NCBI GenBank assembly: GCA_009760855.2
Contig: WPIO01000004.1
Coordinates: forward strand, 7,301,001-7,365,000
Direction of reading: 5' to 3'
Source of the DNA: Cristatella mucedo
Lineage: Eukaryota > Bryozoa > Phylactolaemata > Cristatellidae
Length of the DNA: 64,000 bases
Shown here: positions 1 to 11,079 of the stretch, piece by piece
How the letters are laid out: each line of letters begins with the position of its first letter
Position numbering within the stretch: the stretch's first letter is position 1
The notes under the pieces: model-generated
Database searches by the model: none
The model's input: the letters and a program-made list of their open reading frames with translations, nothing else
Told to the model about the DNA's origin: nothing
Translations under genes and position numbers: made by a program

Positions 1-109
1 ATGCACAGCCAGCATACTCCCGATTCTTGTGTATCACCGATCTCTCAGTATAAATTGCTACTGCTACGACACGGAGCTACAATACTAAGGGGATGCACCG
101 AGAGAGCAT

Positions 110-290
110 TAAAAAATACACAACTAGCTGATTTAACAGCCTCTTTTGTATAGCGACAGAAGTGCCTTTACGGCTATCACGACTGCATGCAGCGGCGATC
201 GCCCACCATAGGATTCGAACCCACGACCTCGGTCCCGAGGTCGTGAAAAGCAACCGCCTTACCTAGTGAGCCATAACGGCTGCTTAACAG
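110..290 (-). repeat. tRNA-derived SINE, family 1 (copy 1)
   Basis: Read on the minus strand this has an A-box-like segment (TGGCTCACTAGG), a B-box (GGTTCGAATCC) and a palindromic stretch around 220-245 between them. A conserved non-tRNA body ends in AGAGGCTGTTAA. The same unit recurs at 31353-31525, 47087-47262, 50425-50584 and 63892-64000. It is a SINE transcribed by RNA polymerase III, not a functional tRNA: no acceptor stem can be closed. Confidence 0.85.
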
Positions 291-2540
291 CAAGAATCAG
301 CAGATTTCCTACCTTTTGATAAATTTGCAAGTTCGACACCTATGAACGACTTGCATCAGCAAAGTTGTCTTGCTAGCCTTTCCACATCGCTACTATTTAA
401 GGTCATTATAAAAGGGAAAAGTGTGCCAGCTATAGATCACATAAACACACGGTGCATTTCTAAGTCAACATTCAGGCTTGAGAAGAGGCATGCCAAGGAC
501 CTCGAGATTGCATTTTCTGTTTCCTTTTGTAAAACACAAAATGTAACTCCGGTCTGCAATGCTGAGCCCTTCCATACTGAACCCTGGGCGACAAACCCAT
601 GCTCAATTAGCAGCAAAATATCGGTATGCTCATCAACTAACAGCAAAGGTAAGCTTCTTAATTATGCACTTTATCATAAAAACAGCCAACTTTAACCAGA
701 ACTTTAATCTCAGTACTATTTCGTACATTAATACTGAGAGTGCTACGTGTATAACGTTGACTTAAATACGTTTATGTGTGCAGATGTTTCCATTTAGTGA
801 CTATCTGATGAGTTCAACATTTAGTAAGTTGCCACTACGGAATCGTATCCTCTTACAACCTTGACGGTCGTGACCACTACGGTGCTAGATAAGATCGTTA
901 ATTGTTCTTGCAAGGGATAAAACGATTAGGTCTCCACATCTTTTAAGTCTGCCTGGACTCATAAAAATACGAGAGAAATCCGCTTGCATAAATGCTGCAT
1001 TGACTGCCCAGGGGACGATGATGACACGTCCGTTGGGAGAGGCAAACTTGCAATGCACGTTCCTTGAATCCGCCAACGAGACCTGGAGGTTGGATTGCTT
1101 GTACTCTAATAGCGCTTGGAGCAGACCGGTCAGACAGAATGAGAGCTTCAAAGCACCCACCCGATCAGATCATGACACGAAGCAATTGCCAGAAGCGAAT
1201 GCAGCTGCTGCCTACCGCGGTTCGTCTTGTGCAGGACCGAGCATCGCGCTTGCGGCACTCCCAGGCGGCTACAACGAGCGATAAGAAAGAGAGACGGGCG
1301 ACGAACCAAAAAAAAGAGGACTGGAGCTGCAGCTGCCAGACGAGAGGAGAGCGAATTGATACGCTCTGGCCGGCAGACTTCGTCGCTAAATAGAGATTAC
1401 GACGAAGAAGACATTCGAGAAGCCAAACCGCGCCGGAGCCCGGTCCTCCAGCGAGCTACGGGGATACTTGGGGTCCAACCAGATAGGTCCGGTTCGCGAT
1501 GGTGGCCAGCGGACCACTCACGCAGGATGATCAGAGGTTAAAATACAATCGGGGCGGCTGCGAGCGCGGCCGGAGAGCCGACGCCGCGCCGACCTTTCGG
1601 CATCTGGCGAGCATTAACGGTACAGCCGAACGCAGAGCGTACGCGACGGGCTGCACAGACGGGCGGCAAGCGATGAGGAAGCCGGCGAACAAGCGGCTCC
1701 GCCGCCACTAAAGGCTGCTTACTCGCAGATGTTCTGGGCCAGGTCGGGGTGCGAGTTACCGCACAATACTACCATGCCAGCCTTTCTTGAGCGCTCCATT
1801 CCAGCACTAACTCAAACGACCGCGGAGTTTATGACCTTGAACTTGGTGGGCCCAGCACTCGATCGGCACCTGCCCGCATCGCCTGCTACGATGCTCCTAG
1901 CAGTAAGGAAAACGGAAGGATCCTTTTAAAAAGAATTTTTAATTTATCCCATTCTTACCTATTCGTCTTTAAGTTTTAATTTATTTTTCTAAGAATGATC
2001 TTGAGGCGTACCGCGACGTACTTCCGCGGTCTTTCGGTCTCACTTCGCAGCAACCGATTAAGCTCGCGGCCACTTCAGACAGCTGCCGATTATAGCCTAC
2101 CGCGAATTATTATCGCTAACCGAACCGTTTACGGCGGGCCGATTGGCTCCTCCCCGCAAGATGTAGAGACGTAGTGTCCCAAACAAGTAAGACATCTGCA
2201 AACAATCGGCATCTATGTAGGAGGAAAGTCGACAGTGTAAACGCAGCTTTCAGCAGACCTCATTGACGGGCGCTTCTACTTTAATCCTCCAGATTGGAAC
2301 AGCCGACCAATCAAACCTCGGGCTGTGTCACATGCACCCCACAAGCTAAACAATAATGGCTGACGTTCGCAGGCTCCGGTTCGCGGCTTCATCTAGTCCC
2401 ACGCGTAGGACACCGCGCGTTTCTATATATGGAATGCACCAGCACAACCCTAACGGAGCACATTATTCAGCTCTGTACACATTCCCAGGAAAGCCTGTGT
2501 ATAAGTTTATATACAATTTCTTTGTATTCTTCCGATACTA
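291..2540. other. No supported gene; GC-rich patch
   Basis: This stretch has AT-rich flanks and a GC-rich patch at about 1000-2160. Several open frames cross the patch, but none matches a family I recognise or is bounded by clear splice sites. One minus-strand frame, listed separately at 885-1160, looks more protein-like than the rest. Confidence 0.4.
885..1160 (-). CDS. Possible unidentified exon
   Basis: An open minus-strand frame of about 91 codons has a balanced composition: alternating hydrophobic and charged residues, few low-complexity runs, and a stretch reading RVIIVPWAVNAAFMQADFS. I do not recognise the family. No start context, partner exon or convincing donor and acceptor pair could be fixed. 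It may be a chance open frame or an exon of an unplaced gene. Confidence 0.15.
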   Translation of the reverse strand: MGALKLSFCLTGLLQALLEYKQSNLQVSLADSRNVHCKFASPNGRVIIVPWAVNAAFMQADFSRIFMSPGRLKRCGDLIVLSLARTINDLI

Positions 2541-3286
2541 ATCGGGCTTGTTTAGTTTAGGATACCACGTCTAAGTTGGTCCATGTATTTGTGACATCCC
2601 GTCTTGACTTCTGTAACTCACTGCTTGCTGGCCTATCGCCATGTGCAATCAGGCGCTTACAGCTGGTGCTAAACCCTGCAGCTAGGCTTGTCTGTCGTGA
2701 GCGTCGCAGTTGCCACATCACACAACGTCCCGCCGACCTGCACTGGCTGCCACTCAAGCACGGATCGACTTCAAGGTTTTGTCGCTCACTTTTAAATCCC
2801 TTCATTATTTGGTTCCAGCCTACCTAATAGATCTACCCCCTCCCCACCAGGCCAAGAATCGTACCACCCACTTTTCGGAATCCAACTTTTTACCAACACG
2901 TCGTACAAACCTCCAATCCTTTGGAGACCGTGCATTTAGTTATAATGGTCCCAAAGCCTGGAACTCACTCCCGACTTGGGTCACAACATCCCCTGACTTG
3001 ACCACATTTAAAAAGAACTTAAAAACGCACCTATATATGACAGCATTTATTGGGTCCCTGTTATTCGTCCTTCGTGTGCTTATCCGAGCTGACACCATGC
3101 GCACTGCCACTAACCCTACTTGCATGCTGACCTTGAGCATGTCACCTCTAACCATGTTATTGGTGTTGTTTATCAAGTATGATATCATTGACCATTCGAT
3201 CGTGTTTCCTTTGCAACAAATGTAAAGCGCCTAGAAAGAGACTGTGTTCCCTCAGGGCGCTTTATCAAGCGCATTATTATTAGTAT
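2541..3286 (+). repeat. LINE family A, 3' fragment
   Basis: A 5'-truncated non-LTR retrotransposon. It starts in the shared GGGCTTGTTTAG segment and encodes the broken C-terminal region typical of L2/Rex1-like LINEs ([13 protein letters not shown], then LHWLP, then FGDRAFSYNGPKAWNSLP in another frame). The 3' end carries the family A tail AAGCGCCTAGAAAGAG followed by GGGCGCTTTATCAAG and a short ATT repeat. Frameshifts show it is dead. About a dozen further copies lie in this window. Confidence 0.85.
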
Positions 3287-3346
3287 TTCTCGTCTGCAAC
3301 GATGACTGCAGCGGTAAAGTCGTTTCTACTGGTACTGGCTTGGTGG

Positions 3347-3624
3347 TGTTGTATTACTGTGCCTTCGGCGGCGGCAATTTCAGTGGAGTCTCGCGGGAGA
3401 GACAGCGCGGACGTGAGCGATGAAAGAGACTCACTTCTTGCTTCTCTCAAGGCGTACATATATAAAAGCTCAATGAATCACAGCAGCTACGTCGGGAAAT
3501 ATAACGCACGTTAGCGGCTTGACGCAGCGCTGTGTCCGCTGCGTAACTATTGGCCGCTAGTGAGGCATACATTAGCTACCGGGCGCTACACTAATTACAA
3601 CAGCAGAAGCAGCAGGCGCACACA
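3347..3624 (-). repeat. 3' LTR of element 1
   Basis: On the minus strand it begins TGTGTGCGCCTGCTGC, close to the LTR start of the 35462-38383 element, and ends near 3347 with a sequence matching that element's AACGTAACA end. Just upstream on the minus strand (3625-3640) is a purine run, GAGGGAAGGA, acting as the polypurine tract. Confidence 0.65.
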
Positions 3625-4319
3625 GCATTCCTTCCCTCATAGAAAATACATCTGACAGTCTACCAGACTGACTGGGGAGGGTGCGGCCCTCACAATTGGA
3701 AAGTGGTGTAGCCATTGGCTCTCTGCTTTCTCCTCTATTGCCTGCTCAGACAGCCCCGAAGCATACGTTGTTGCCGTGTCCAGCGGCACGCCGTTCGGGC
3801 TCTATCGGGATATTAATTTTAGCATTGAAGGTTTCCGACCGGCTCAACTGGGGTGCAGGCTACGTGACAGCCACTAGCAGGAGGCGCACGTTCGCACTGC
3901 CCCTCACGAGCCACCAGTCATAGATGCTGCCCACCTTTAGGCAAAGCTGGAACACCGCTCCCACTGTCAGGCGGTTCCCGCAGGTCACCTCCGTTCAAGC
4001 CCTATTGGCCGGTCTCAGGCGCTCGTCACCGGCCGATCCGGCCCTGCAAAAACACTCCGGCTCATCAATGCGGCCTCATTGTTGTCTGATTTCCACTTCG
4101 CCGAGTAGATCTCACGGTTGTGCTCCTCTGCGCCTCCGGGACGCTCTCGCCGCCGCGCTCCGCCGCCGAGACGTATCTCTCTCGGGCGCGCCGCTGAGAT
4201 GCTCTCCGCCGCTACGACGCTCTCGCTGCTGCCCTTCGCCGCCGAGACGTCGCTCGCTCGGGTCGCCTGCGCCTCATCGCAGGCTGCTATCGCCACGCCG
4301 CTGACCGCTACCATCTCTC

Positions 4320-4886
4320 CGCCGGAAGCCTTCATATGCTGCCCTCCTTCGTCTCAGCTGCTGCCGCTGCACATTTACTTTGTTCTGGTGCTCTTCGGCT
4401 GTTGTGACTACAAGGTCGAAAGCATTCTCGTACACGCTGCCTTCACCGGTATTGCAGTCGGATAGCTGCGGCAGCTGAATGAGTTCCGCTCGTCTGTCTG
4501 GCTCTTGTGACCAGCTGATGGTGGGATTGAACGGTGATGAAGCTGGTTCGTCGGATATTTTTTGTCCCGGTCTCGGCTCCGGCGAGCTGCTCCTGCTCCA
4601 GCCGAAACCTCTTGGCCTCAAGCTCGGCCTCCTCATTCGTCAACCCTGAGAAGATCAGAGTTAACTCATTTTGCAGCTTGTGGTAATCTCGCTGCGCGTC
4701 TGCCGGCTGGCAAACCCAACCGTGTATCGCTTTATCGCCCAGACACACTGGAACCACATGCTTTGACGGCATCGCAATATTTAGCCTTGCTGCAGCAGCC
4801 TTCTCAAGCGTTAGAAGCCAAGGCATAAAGTGCCCTCCGCCGTTAAACCTTTCGTACCTCCAGTGTAGGCGTTCCATCGAGGTCAT
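4320..4886 (-). pseudogene. gag-like fragment of element 1
   Basis: The minus-strand frame from 4886 contains FMPWLLTLEKA, then KHVVPVCLGDKAIHGW, then a charged helical stretch with EEAELEAKRFRLEQEQL. All three recur in the second LTR element at 35845-36200, which places this as its gag-like N-terminal region. The frame breaks near 4443. Downstream, in another frame (about 4015-4335), sits a further piece with the ASDVSAAK repeat motif of the same protein. Confidence 0.65.
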
Positions 4887-4937
4887 TGAAAGTCTGGTAC
4901 TCTTTTCATCACGAATGGACCATTCTCGGCTACCAGT

Positions 4938-5213
4938 TGTATAGCAGTGGCTCCGGGAGCGGAGGCAGTTCTAGTGGAGTCTCACGGAGACACAGCATGC
5001 GAACGTGAGCGGCAACCAAGACTCTCACTTTGTTACTCTCAACGCATACATATACGCTCGATGAATCATAGCAGACGACAAGAACTATGACCTGCATTAG
5101 TGGCCTGGCGCTGCGCTGCATCAATGGCTTAACTATTGGCCATAAGTGAGGCATGTACATTAGTGCCAGGGTGCCGCTCTAATTACAACACCAGAAGCCG
5201 CCGGCGCACGCGA
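4938..5213 (-). repeat. 5' LTR of element 1
   Basis: Direct repeat partner of 3347-3624. It aligns throughout, including the GTGAGGCAT, CTAATTACAACA and GGCGCAC blocks. Its outer end is interrupted by LINE B sequence. Confidence 0.65.
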
Positions 5214-5556
5214 CAAATGTGCCATAATCGGGATCAGGAGAGTAGCTGTCGTTGCGTAAGAACTATAGAAGAAGTTCCACTGTTTAGGACCTGCAGAGAA
5301 AAAGCTTCGGTCGCCAACGGTCTTTAAGTGGAGGAGTGGAGTATTTAAATTATTGTCCATACAGGACCTGAGGGCGCGAGGAGGCTGAAAATAGTGTAGG
5401 AGTTCGCTGAGTATGAAGGAGCCAAGCCGTTGCGGGCGACGTGGGTCAGCGTAAAAACTTTGCTCTGTACCCGTTGATCAACCGGAACTAAGCTCTTTCA
5501 GCAAAGGAGAAACATGGTCAAGCCTCTGGGATTTGCGGGCTAGCCTTGCAGGCATA
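5213..5556 (-). repeat. LINE family B, internal fragment
   Basis: The minus strand encodes a degraded piece with LKTVGDRSFFSAGPKQWN, the family B version of the conserved LINE C-terminal motif. The same DNA recurs at 18516-18850 and 36706-37306. It ends abruptly at the start of a plus-strand LINE A copy. Confidence 0.75.
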
Positions 5557-6368
5557 TTCATCAGCTCCACAGTCAAATCCGGCTATTTTCAGCTTCATAA
5601 CATTGCTAAAAATCGGGCTTGTTTAGATAGAGATACCACATCTAAGTTGGTCCATGCATTCGTGACATCCCGTCTCGACTTCTGCAACTCACTGCTTACT
5701 GGCCTACCAGCATGTGCGATCAGGCGATTGCAGCTGGTGCAAAACTCGGCAGCTTGACTTGTCTGCCGTGAGCGTCGCAGTTGCCACATTACTCCACTTC
5801 TCGCCGACCTGAACTGGCTACCAGTCAAGCAACGGATTGACTTCAAGGTTTTGTCGCTCACTTTTAGGTCCCTTCATTCTATGGCTCCAGCCTATCTGTC
5901 AGATATACTACCCCATCAGGCCAAGCATCGTGCCACCCGCTTTTCGGAATCCAACAGTCTAGAAATACCTCATACAAACCTCAAATTCTTTGGAGACCGT
6001 GCATTTAGTTCATATGCTCCCAAAGCCTGGAACTCCCTCCCGACCTGCGTCAGAACATCCCCTGACCTGACCACATTTAAAAGAAACCTAAACACACACC
6101 TATTTAGGACAGCATTTTGTGGGTCCCTGTGATTCGTCCTGGATGTGCTTGTGCGTGCTGACACTGTGCATGCTGCCACTAACCACATTTGCATGCTGAC
6201 CCTGTGCATGTCACCCCTAACCATATTATTCATTTCGTTTGTTTTTCAAGCATGATTTTACTTACCATTCAATTGCATTTCACTTTACAGCAAATGTAAA
6301 GCGCCCAGAGAGAGATTAAGTTTTCTGAGGGCGCTTTATCAAGTGAATTATTATTATTATTATTATTC
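5557..6368 (+). repeat. LINE family A, 3' fragment
   Basis: A well-preserved 3' portion. Frames read [20 protein letters not shown], then HQAKHRATRFSESN, then [18 protein letters not shown], followed by an untranslated 3' region, the family A tail at about 6290-6335 and an ATT run. One stop (TGA at about 5756) and a frame change separate the two coding halves. Confidence 0.85.
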
Positions 6369-7074
6369 ATCGCCAGCAGCAGTAGCCTGGTGGCTTTTTA
6401 GGTAACCCAGCCGAAAGGGAATTACAGCCATCTAGCCGAAATAGAGCTAATTAGCTGCTTAGATTCTTTGAAAGTCACCGTGGAAGACAGTTCCTAATTG
6501 TAGATAGGGATCGGACGCGATGGCTAGTTGTGGAAGCAGTCTTTTTAACAAGGCTATCAAAATTTAGGTAGTTGTCAAAGATACCATCAAAAGTCCGTGC
6601 ATTTGGACTAAATGCACGTCCGCCGAAGGATTTGGGCAACGCTAAAGGTACAACTAAATGACCCGAGACAGCGAGCAGGTGATAGTTCAGCTAGACAAGC
6701 CTGAGAAGAAAAATGGATGTCCCTCCTGACGCTGCAGTCGCCGCCGCCCTCGTCGCGTCGCGACCTCGTTGAATGGCAGGACTTTAAAGCCGGCCCACTA
6801 ATGGATTGAAAGACGACGAAGGCAGGGGAGACGGTGTACTGTGACGGTGTACTGATTGCGACGCTTACGGCAGAAAACCTGGCTCCCGAATGTTTCGCCA
6901 TCTTTAAGCTTCTTATTTCGTGGGTGGGAAGACCGTGAGTGGAGTTTTGTTTTTTCGAATACGATGTCACTTATGCGTCAACCGAATTTACATTGCAGTT
7001 GTAAATGTATGCATTCATTCGGCTCAACAGAATTCGGCTGGAAAATTGAATGGAAACTTAAAACCAGCTGTGTA
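6369..7074. other. No supported gene
   Basis: Unique-looking sequence between two LINE A copies. Short open frames on both strands show no recognisable motif. Confidence 0.4.
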
Positions 7075-7309
7075 ATAATAATAATATATGAATAATGATG
7101 CACTTGATAAAGCGCCCTCAGAGAACTCAATCTCTTTCTAGACGCTTTACATTTGCTGCAAAGGGAAACAAGATTTAATCGTGATTAATATCGTGCTTGA
7201 TAAACAGCATGAATAGCATGCTTAGGGGTGACATGCACAGCGTCAGCATGCAAGTGTGGTTTGTGGCAGCATGCACAGTGTCAGCACGCACAAGCACATC
7301 CAGGACGAA

Positions 7310-7780
7310 TCACAGGGACCCACTAAATGCTGTCCTAAATAGGTGTGTGTTTAGGTTTCTTTTAAATGTGGTCAGGTCAGGGGATGTTCTGACGCAGGTC
7401 GGGAGGGAGTTCCAGGTTTTGGGAGCATATGAACTAAATGCACGGTCTCCAAAGAATTTGAGGTTTGTATGAGGTGTTGGTAAAAAGTTAGATTCCGAAA
7501 AGCGGGTGGTACGATGCTTGGCCTGGTGGGGGAGTAGATGTGAGAGATAGGCTGGAGCCAAAGAATGAGGTGACCTAAAAGTGAGCGACAAAACTTTGAA
7601 GTCGATCCGTTGCTTGACTGGTAGCCAGTGCAGGTCGGCGAGAAGTGGTGAGATGTGGCAACTGCGATGCTCACGACAGACAAGCCTAACTGCAGAGTTT
7701 TGCACCAGCTGTAATTGCCTGATTGCACATGCCGGTAGGCCAGCAAGCAGCGAGTTACAGAAGTCAAGACGGGATGTCAC
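7310..7780 (-). pseudogene. LINE A polyprotein, C-terminal region
   Basis: An open frame of 156 codons. Motifs in order are [75 protein letters not shown] and [18 protein letters not shown]. These are the standard C-terminal blocks of L2/Rex1-like LINEs, downstream of the reverse transcriptase. It is separated from the transcriptase fragment by a frame break. Confidence 0.85.
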
Positions 7781-7905
7781 AAATGCGTAGACCGACTTAC
7801 ATGGGTATCCTTATCTAAGCAAGCCCGAATTTTAGCAATATTATGTAGCTGAAAGTAGGCAGACTTGATTATGGAGCTGCTATGGACCTCTAATGAGAGA
7901 TCACT

Positions 7906-8556
7906 TTAGCACCTAGATTTCGAGCTGATTAAAACAAGAGATATGCTGGCAGAGCCGATTTTGAGCGGCAGCCTTTCCAATTTGTGAATCACACTGGGTT
8001 TGCCCGTAACTAGTAAGTTAGTTTTGTCATCGTTTAATTTTAGAAAATTTGCTGCCATCCATGTGCGGATGTCATGAATATATGCAGCAATTGAGTTGAG
8101 AGAATTCGAGGTGCTCGAAGGCTGGGAGGGATCAAAGCAAAGGTACAACTGAGTGTCATCCGCATGGAAGTGAAAGCCTAGATTGTGCTTGGCAATCACA
8201 TTGGCAAGAGGGAGAGTATAAACCGTGAAAAGAACCGGACCTAGCACGGAGCCCTGAGGTACCCCATATTTCAAGGGTACCTCGGATGATCTTTGTCCAT
8301 TCACGTCAATACTCTGGAGTCTCCCACTGAGATAGAATCTGAACCATTGCAGAGCAGTTCCAGTGATGCCCAGGCGAGATGAGAGGCGCTCTAGAAGAGC
8401 TTTGTGATCGATAGTATCAAAAGCTGCCGAAAGATCGAGCAAAACAAGCAGAGACACTCTACCTATGTCTGCATTCTTAAGTAGGTCGTTGTACACCCTA
8501 AGCAATGCTGACTCTGTGGAGTGATTAGCTCTGAAGCCAGTAATGCCCTGAGTCAA
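7906..8556 (-). pseudogene. LINE A reverse transcriptase fragment
   Basis: About 216 codons of the fingers and palm region. Visible motifs are GFRANHSTESALL, LLDLSAAFDTIDH (first catalytic Asp), YGVPQGSVLGPVLF, the catalytic FHADDTQLYL, and LKLNDDKTNLLV. The catalytic pair DD is preserved, but the residue before ADD is His, where most LINEs have Tyr or Phe. The N-terminal endonuclease is absent. The frame ends at 7906 before the conserved C-terminal part. Confidence 0.9.
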
Positions 8557-8600
8557 GCGTCGAAGGCAGAGAAGTCTGGATGGATAAATCGACAGAGCAA

Positions 8601-9895
8601 AGTAACGGCTAGGTAGTGGTCACGAACAGGGTCGTTTCCGGCTCGAAGCTTCAGGTTCTTTTCTCATCGCTCAGTGTCACAGCCGAGTGCCCCCCTGGCG
8701 CTCTAAGGATTTTCAAAGACAAAAGTCGCTTTGGCAGCCTTATCTTCGTGCTGCAGAACAATTTTTGGAATGCTGCCTCGCTGCGAGTGAGACGGGCTGG
8801 CTGCTGAGCGGAAGTGACCAGCCGTAGATAAAAGGTTGAGGTCAGAGGCTGATTTAGCCCCTCATCGAGGCAGCGGCATGAGAGGTTAGCTTCTATCGCT
8901 CTTCTATCGCTCCTTCTTGCCGTTGGTAATGAAGGATTTGTTAAGAATTTGAATGCACGCGTGGAAACGACGACCGGGGTTGCGAAGTGTAAAGCTGAAT
9001 GCAAACGGCGCACTCGCGACGGCACACGCATAACTTCGGCGGGCTTCAACGAAACGTATGTTTCCGTACGGACACTCGCGGCGGGCGGGCCAGCAGACGA
9101 CTGCCCTGCCCGGCGTCCCCGTCGCAGTTCTCTTCAAGTCTTCCCCCCCCCCCACCGCCCGCCATGACTCACTTCTCATCCAACCATCACCATCATGAAT
9201 AATTTCAATGGCCCAAAGACTGGCCTCAGGGCACCTAACAGGGTGATAAACGGTAGTGGGCCATAAACTGGCTGCAGCATCAATGACCTGGTCATTACCG
9301 CCACAGGCCCATAAACCACCAATGCCCTCGATTGCCCCTTTTTCGGTTGTATAAAAGGATGGGGCTGCCCCTTTAATGCAGTATAGTGCAACACGCAAGA
9401 AAATGTAGAGCTTATCTCAGCAACTACCGGTGCATTTGTAACTGTCCGTTATGGATTGGCGTATTTCCCCGGGCCGATGCCGCCAATTGCCGCGCGTTTT
9501 TTTTTGGTTACAATTACAAACGAAGCTGCTGGGAGAAAATCAAATTTTTCTTGGGTACCATTTTACTGTATATAAAGTGCAACCACATCCTATCAACTAA
9601 TCTTGAACGTACATTCGAAGGCAATGCACGGCAATCGACGGCAACGGCCTGCAAAAACACGGAAATCTATCCATTGTAAGCGTACACCCTCAACTCAAGT
9701 CGTGAGACCAGGGAGGGGTATGGTACAAGCGATCGTACCAAGTTAGGGAGACCTTGTGGTTAGCTTGAAAAAACATGTCACCGGCCCTCCACGGCCAGGT
9801 GTGGAGAGCAGTGCACTGCTGCAGAATGGCCGAGGCAGTTACAGTGAAGTTTTGCGAGTACACAACCGAATAGTTAAGTAGCGTGCAATCATAAT
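8601..9895. other. No supported gene
   Basis: Mixed-composition sequence with a short C-run near 9145. A GC-rich block at 8950-9170 gives overlapping frames on both strands, none recognisable. Confidence 0.4.
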
Positions 9896-10960
9896 TGGAG
9901 CTTATAGTGTACGCTGTGCGGCGGATTGCAGCGGATTTCGGCGGATTGCGGTATGGGACCGGGTTGTTGCAGTCGATTGCAATTCATTGCTGTAGGACGC
10001 ATGTGCATTATACGCAATGTCAATTACAGCTTCACAATGGCGATTTGAGGAGGATGTGCAGCGGAATCGAGTGGATCGTGGTAGTTTTCCAGGTCATGTC
10101 AGGCGATTGCCTCCCATTGCCATAGTGCGAGGCTGCACAATTGTTATATTTTACATGTTTGTGCACGCAGCATGGTGCACTTTAATATTCAATAAAAACT
10201 GGAGCTCGGCGCAATGTATTTCGATTTTTTATGAGGTGGATTCGGTGGATTGAAGTGGATTGCAATATTGGCACGGCTACTGCAGTCGATTGCAGCGCAT
10301 TTCGCGAGAAAAAAATTAATTCATTTATATAGCGCCCCAAGAGAACGTAATCTCTATTCAGGCGCTTCACATATGCCTCGGGGCTCGAGCCCGCGACCTC
10401 AGTCCGACCTTGGTCGGGGCGAGAGCACCTTAACCACTAGACCAAACCAGAACGGCTGTGCCAATGCAAGTGAAATTTTTTTTTAAATGCAATATTCGTA
10501 GAGTGCGCGGTCATATGCAATCAAAAAGGGGGCTCTTCGATCAGGATTTCTTTCGTTGCATGGTGGAATGCAGCGGATTGCGGTATTGGCCTGGGCCATT
10601 GCAATCTTATTTCAGTGCACTTCGTGAGAGCGCGTGAGCAGAATCGTGTGAACTTTCTGGTTATTTTGTACGCGTAGTGTAGTTTGATATTCCAAACTTT
10701 TTGGTGCTGTTCGTAGCTGATTTGTGGTGGATTTGACGAGAACTAGAATGGATTGCGATGCAGGCGTCCGGCGTCAAATCTAATTTGCATAAGTGCGCGT
10801 GCGTAAAGCGACATAAAATTTGTTGGACAGAGAAATTCGAACGTTTACTACAATATCCGTGTAAAATTTGAGCTCGGAAACGCTTACTTTGGTCGTTGCT
10901 AGTCTAATTATAGTGGATTGCGGTCGATTGCGATAATTCGTTGAACCCGGCGTTCGTCGG
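9896..10960 (+). repeat. Degenerate repeat with about 320-bp spacing
   Basis: The core GGATTGCGGTATTGG and its variants recur near 9937, 10256, 10571 and 10913, each followed by a TGCAGTCGATTGCA-like block where preserved. The spacing is about 315-340 bp. Some inter-core sequence (TGGAGCTCGG near 10200 and TTGAGCTCGG near 10867) also recurs. It looks like an old tandem array, one unit interrupted by a SINE at 10310-10465. Confidence 0.5.
10310..10465 (-). repeat. tRNA-derived SINE, family 2 (copy 1)
   Basis: On the minus strand it has a tRNA-like head (CTAGTGGTTAAGGTGCTCTC, then GGGCTCGAGCCCCGAGG as a B-box variant). The 3' tail GAAGCGCCTGAATAGAG followed by CTTGGGGCGCTATATAAATG closely resembles the 3' end of LINE A. 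It inserts into the 320-bp repeat. Confidence 0.75.
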
Positions 10961-11079
10961 CCGAGACGCGGGAGCCTAAAACTGCCGCTCGTCTTTCCGC
11001 GCTGCCTACAGCTTCCACGGGCATGGCCAGCACATTTTCTGTGTCCATACGCCTACTATTGTGGCCTGTCGGTTGCCGG

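Larger units (their letters stand above)
3347..5213 (-). mobile_element. Non-autonomous LTR retrotransposon (element 1)
   Basis: Two direct repeats of about 275 bp (3347-3624 and 4938-5213) flank a degraded gag-like frame read on the minus strand. The LTR tail, with its GTGAGACTCCACTAG segment, is homologous to the LTRs of the element at 35462-38383. Next to the upstream LTR the minus strand reads CTGGTAGCCGAGAATGG, a primer-binding-site-like sequence matching the one in the second element. The upstream LTR is cut by a LINE B insertion from about 5213. No pol is present. Confidence 0.75.
7075..8600 (-). mobile_element. LINE family A, longest copy, with reverse transcriptase
   Basis: A minus-strand, 5'-truncated L2/Rex1-like LINE whose 3' end is the ATT-rich tail at 7075-7150. 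It contains a reverse transcriptase fragment (7906-8556) and, after a frame break, the C-terminal region (7310-7780). It is the best reference for the other family A fragments here. It cannot be active because the 5' half is missing and the frame is broken. Confidence 0.88.

Noticed and set aside
220-245. Hairpin that could be a terminator or small RNA
   Set aside because: It is part of the family 1 SINE and recurs in all copies.
3302-3514. Small secreted protein with signal peptide (70 codons)
   Set aside because: The start looks like a signal peptide, but the frame lies mostly in the LTR of element 1 and has no independent support.
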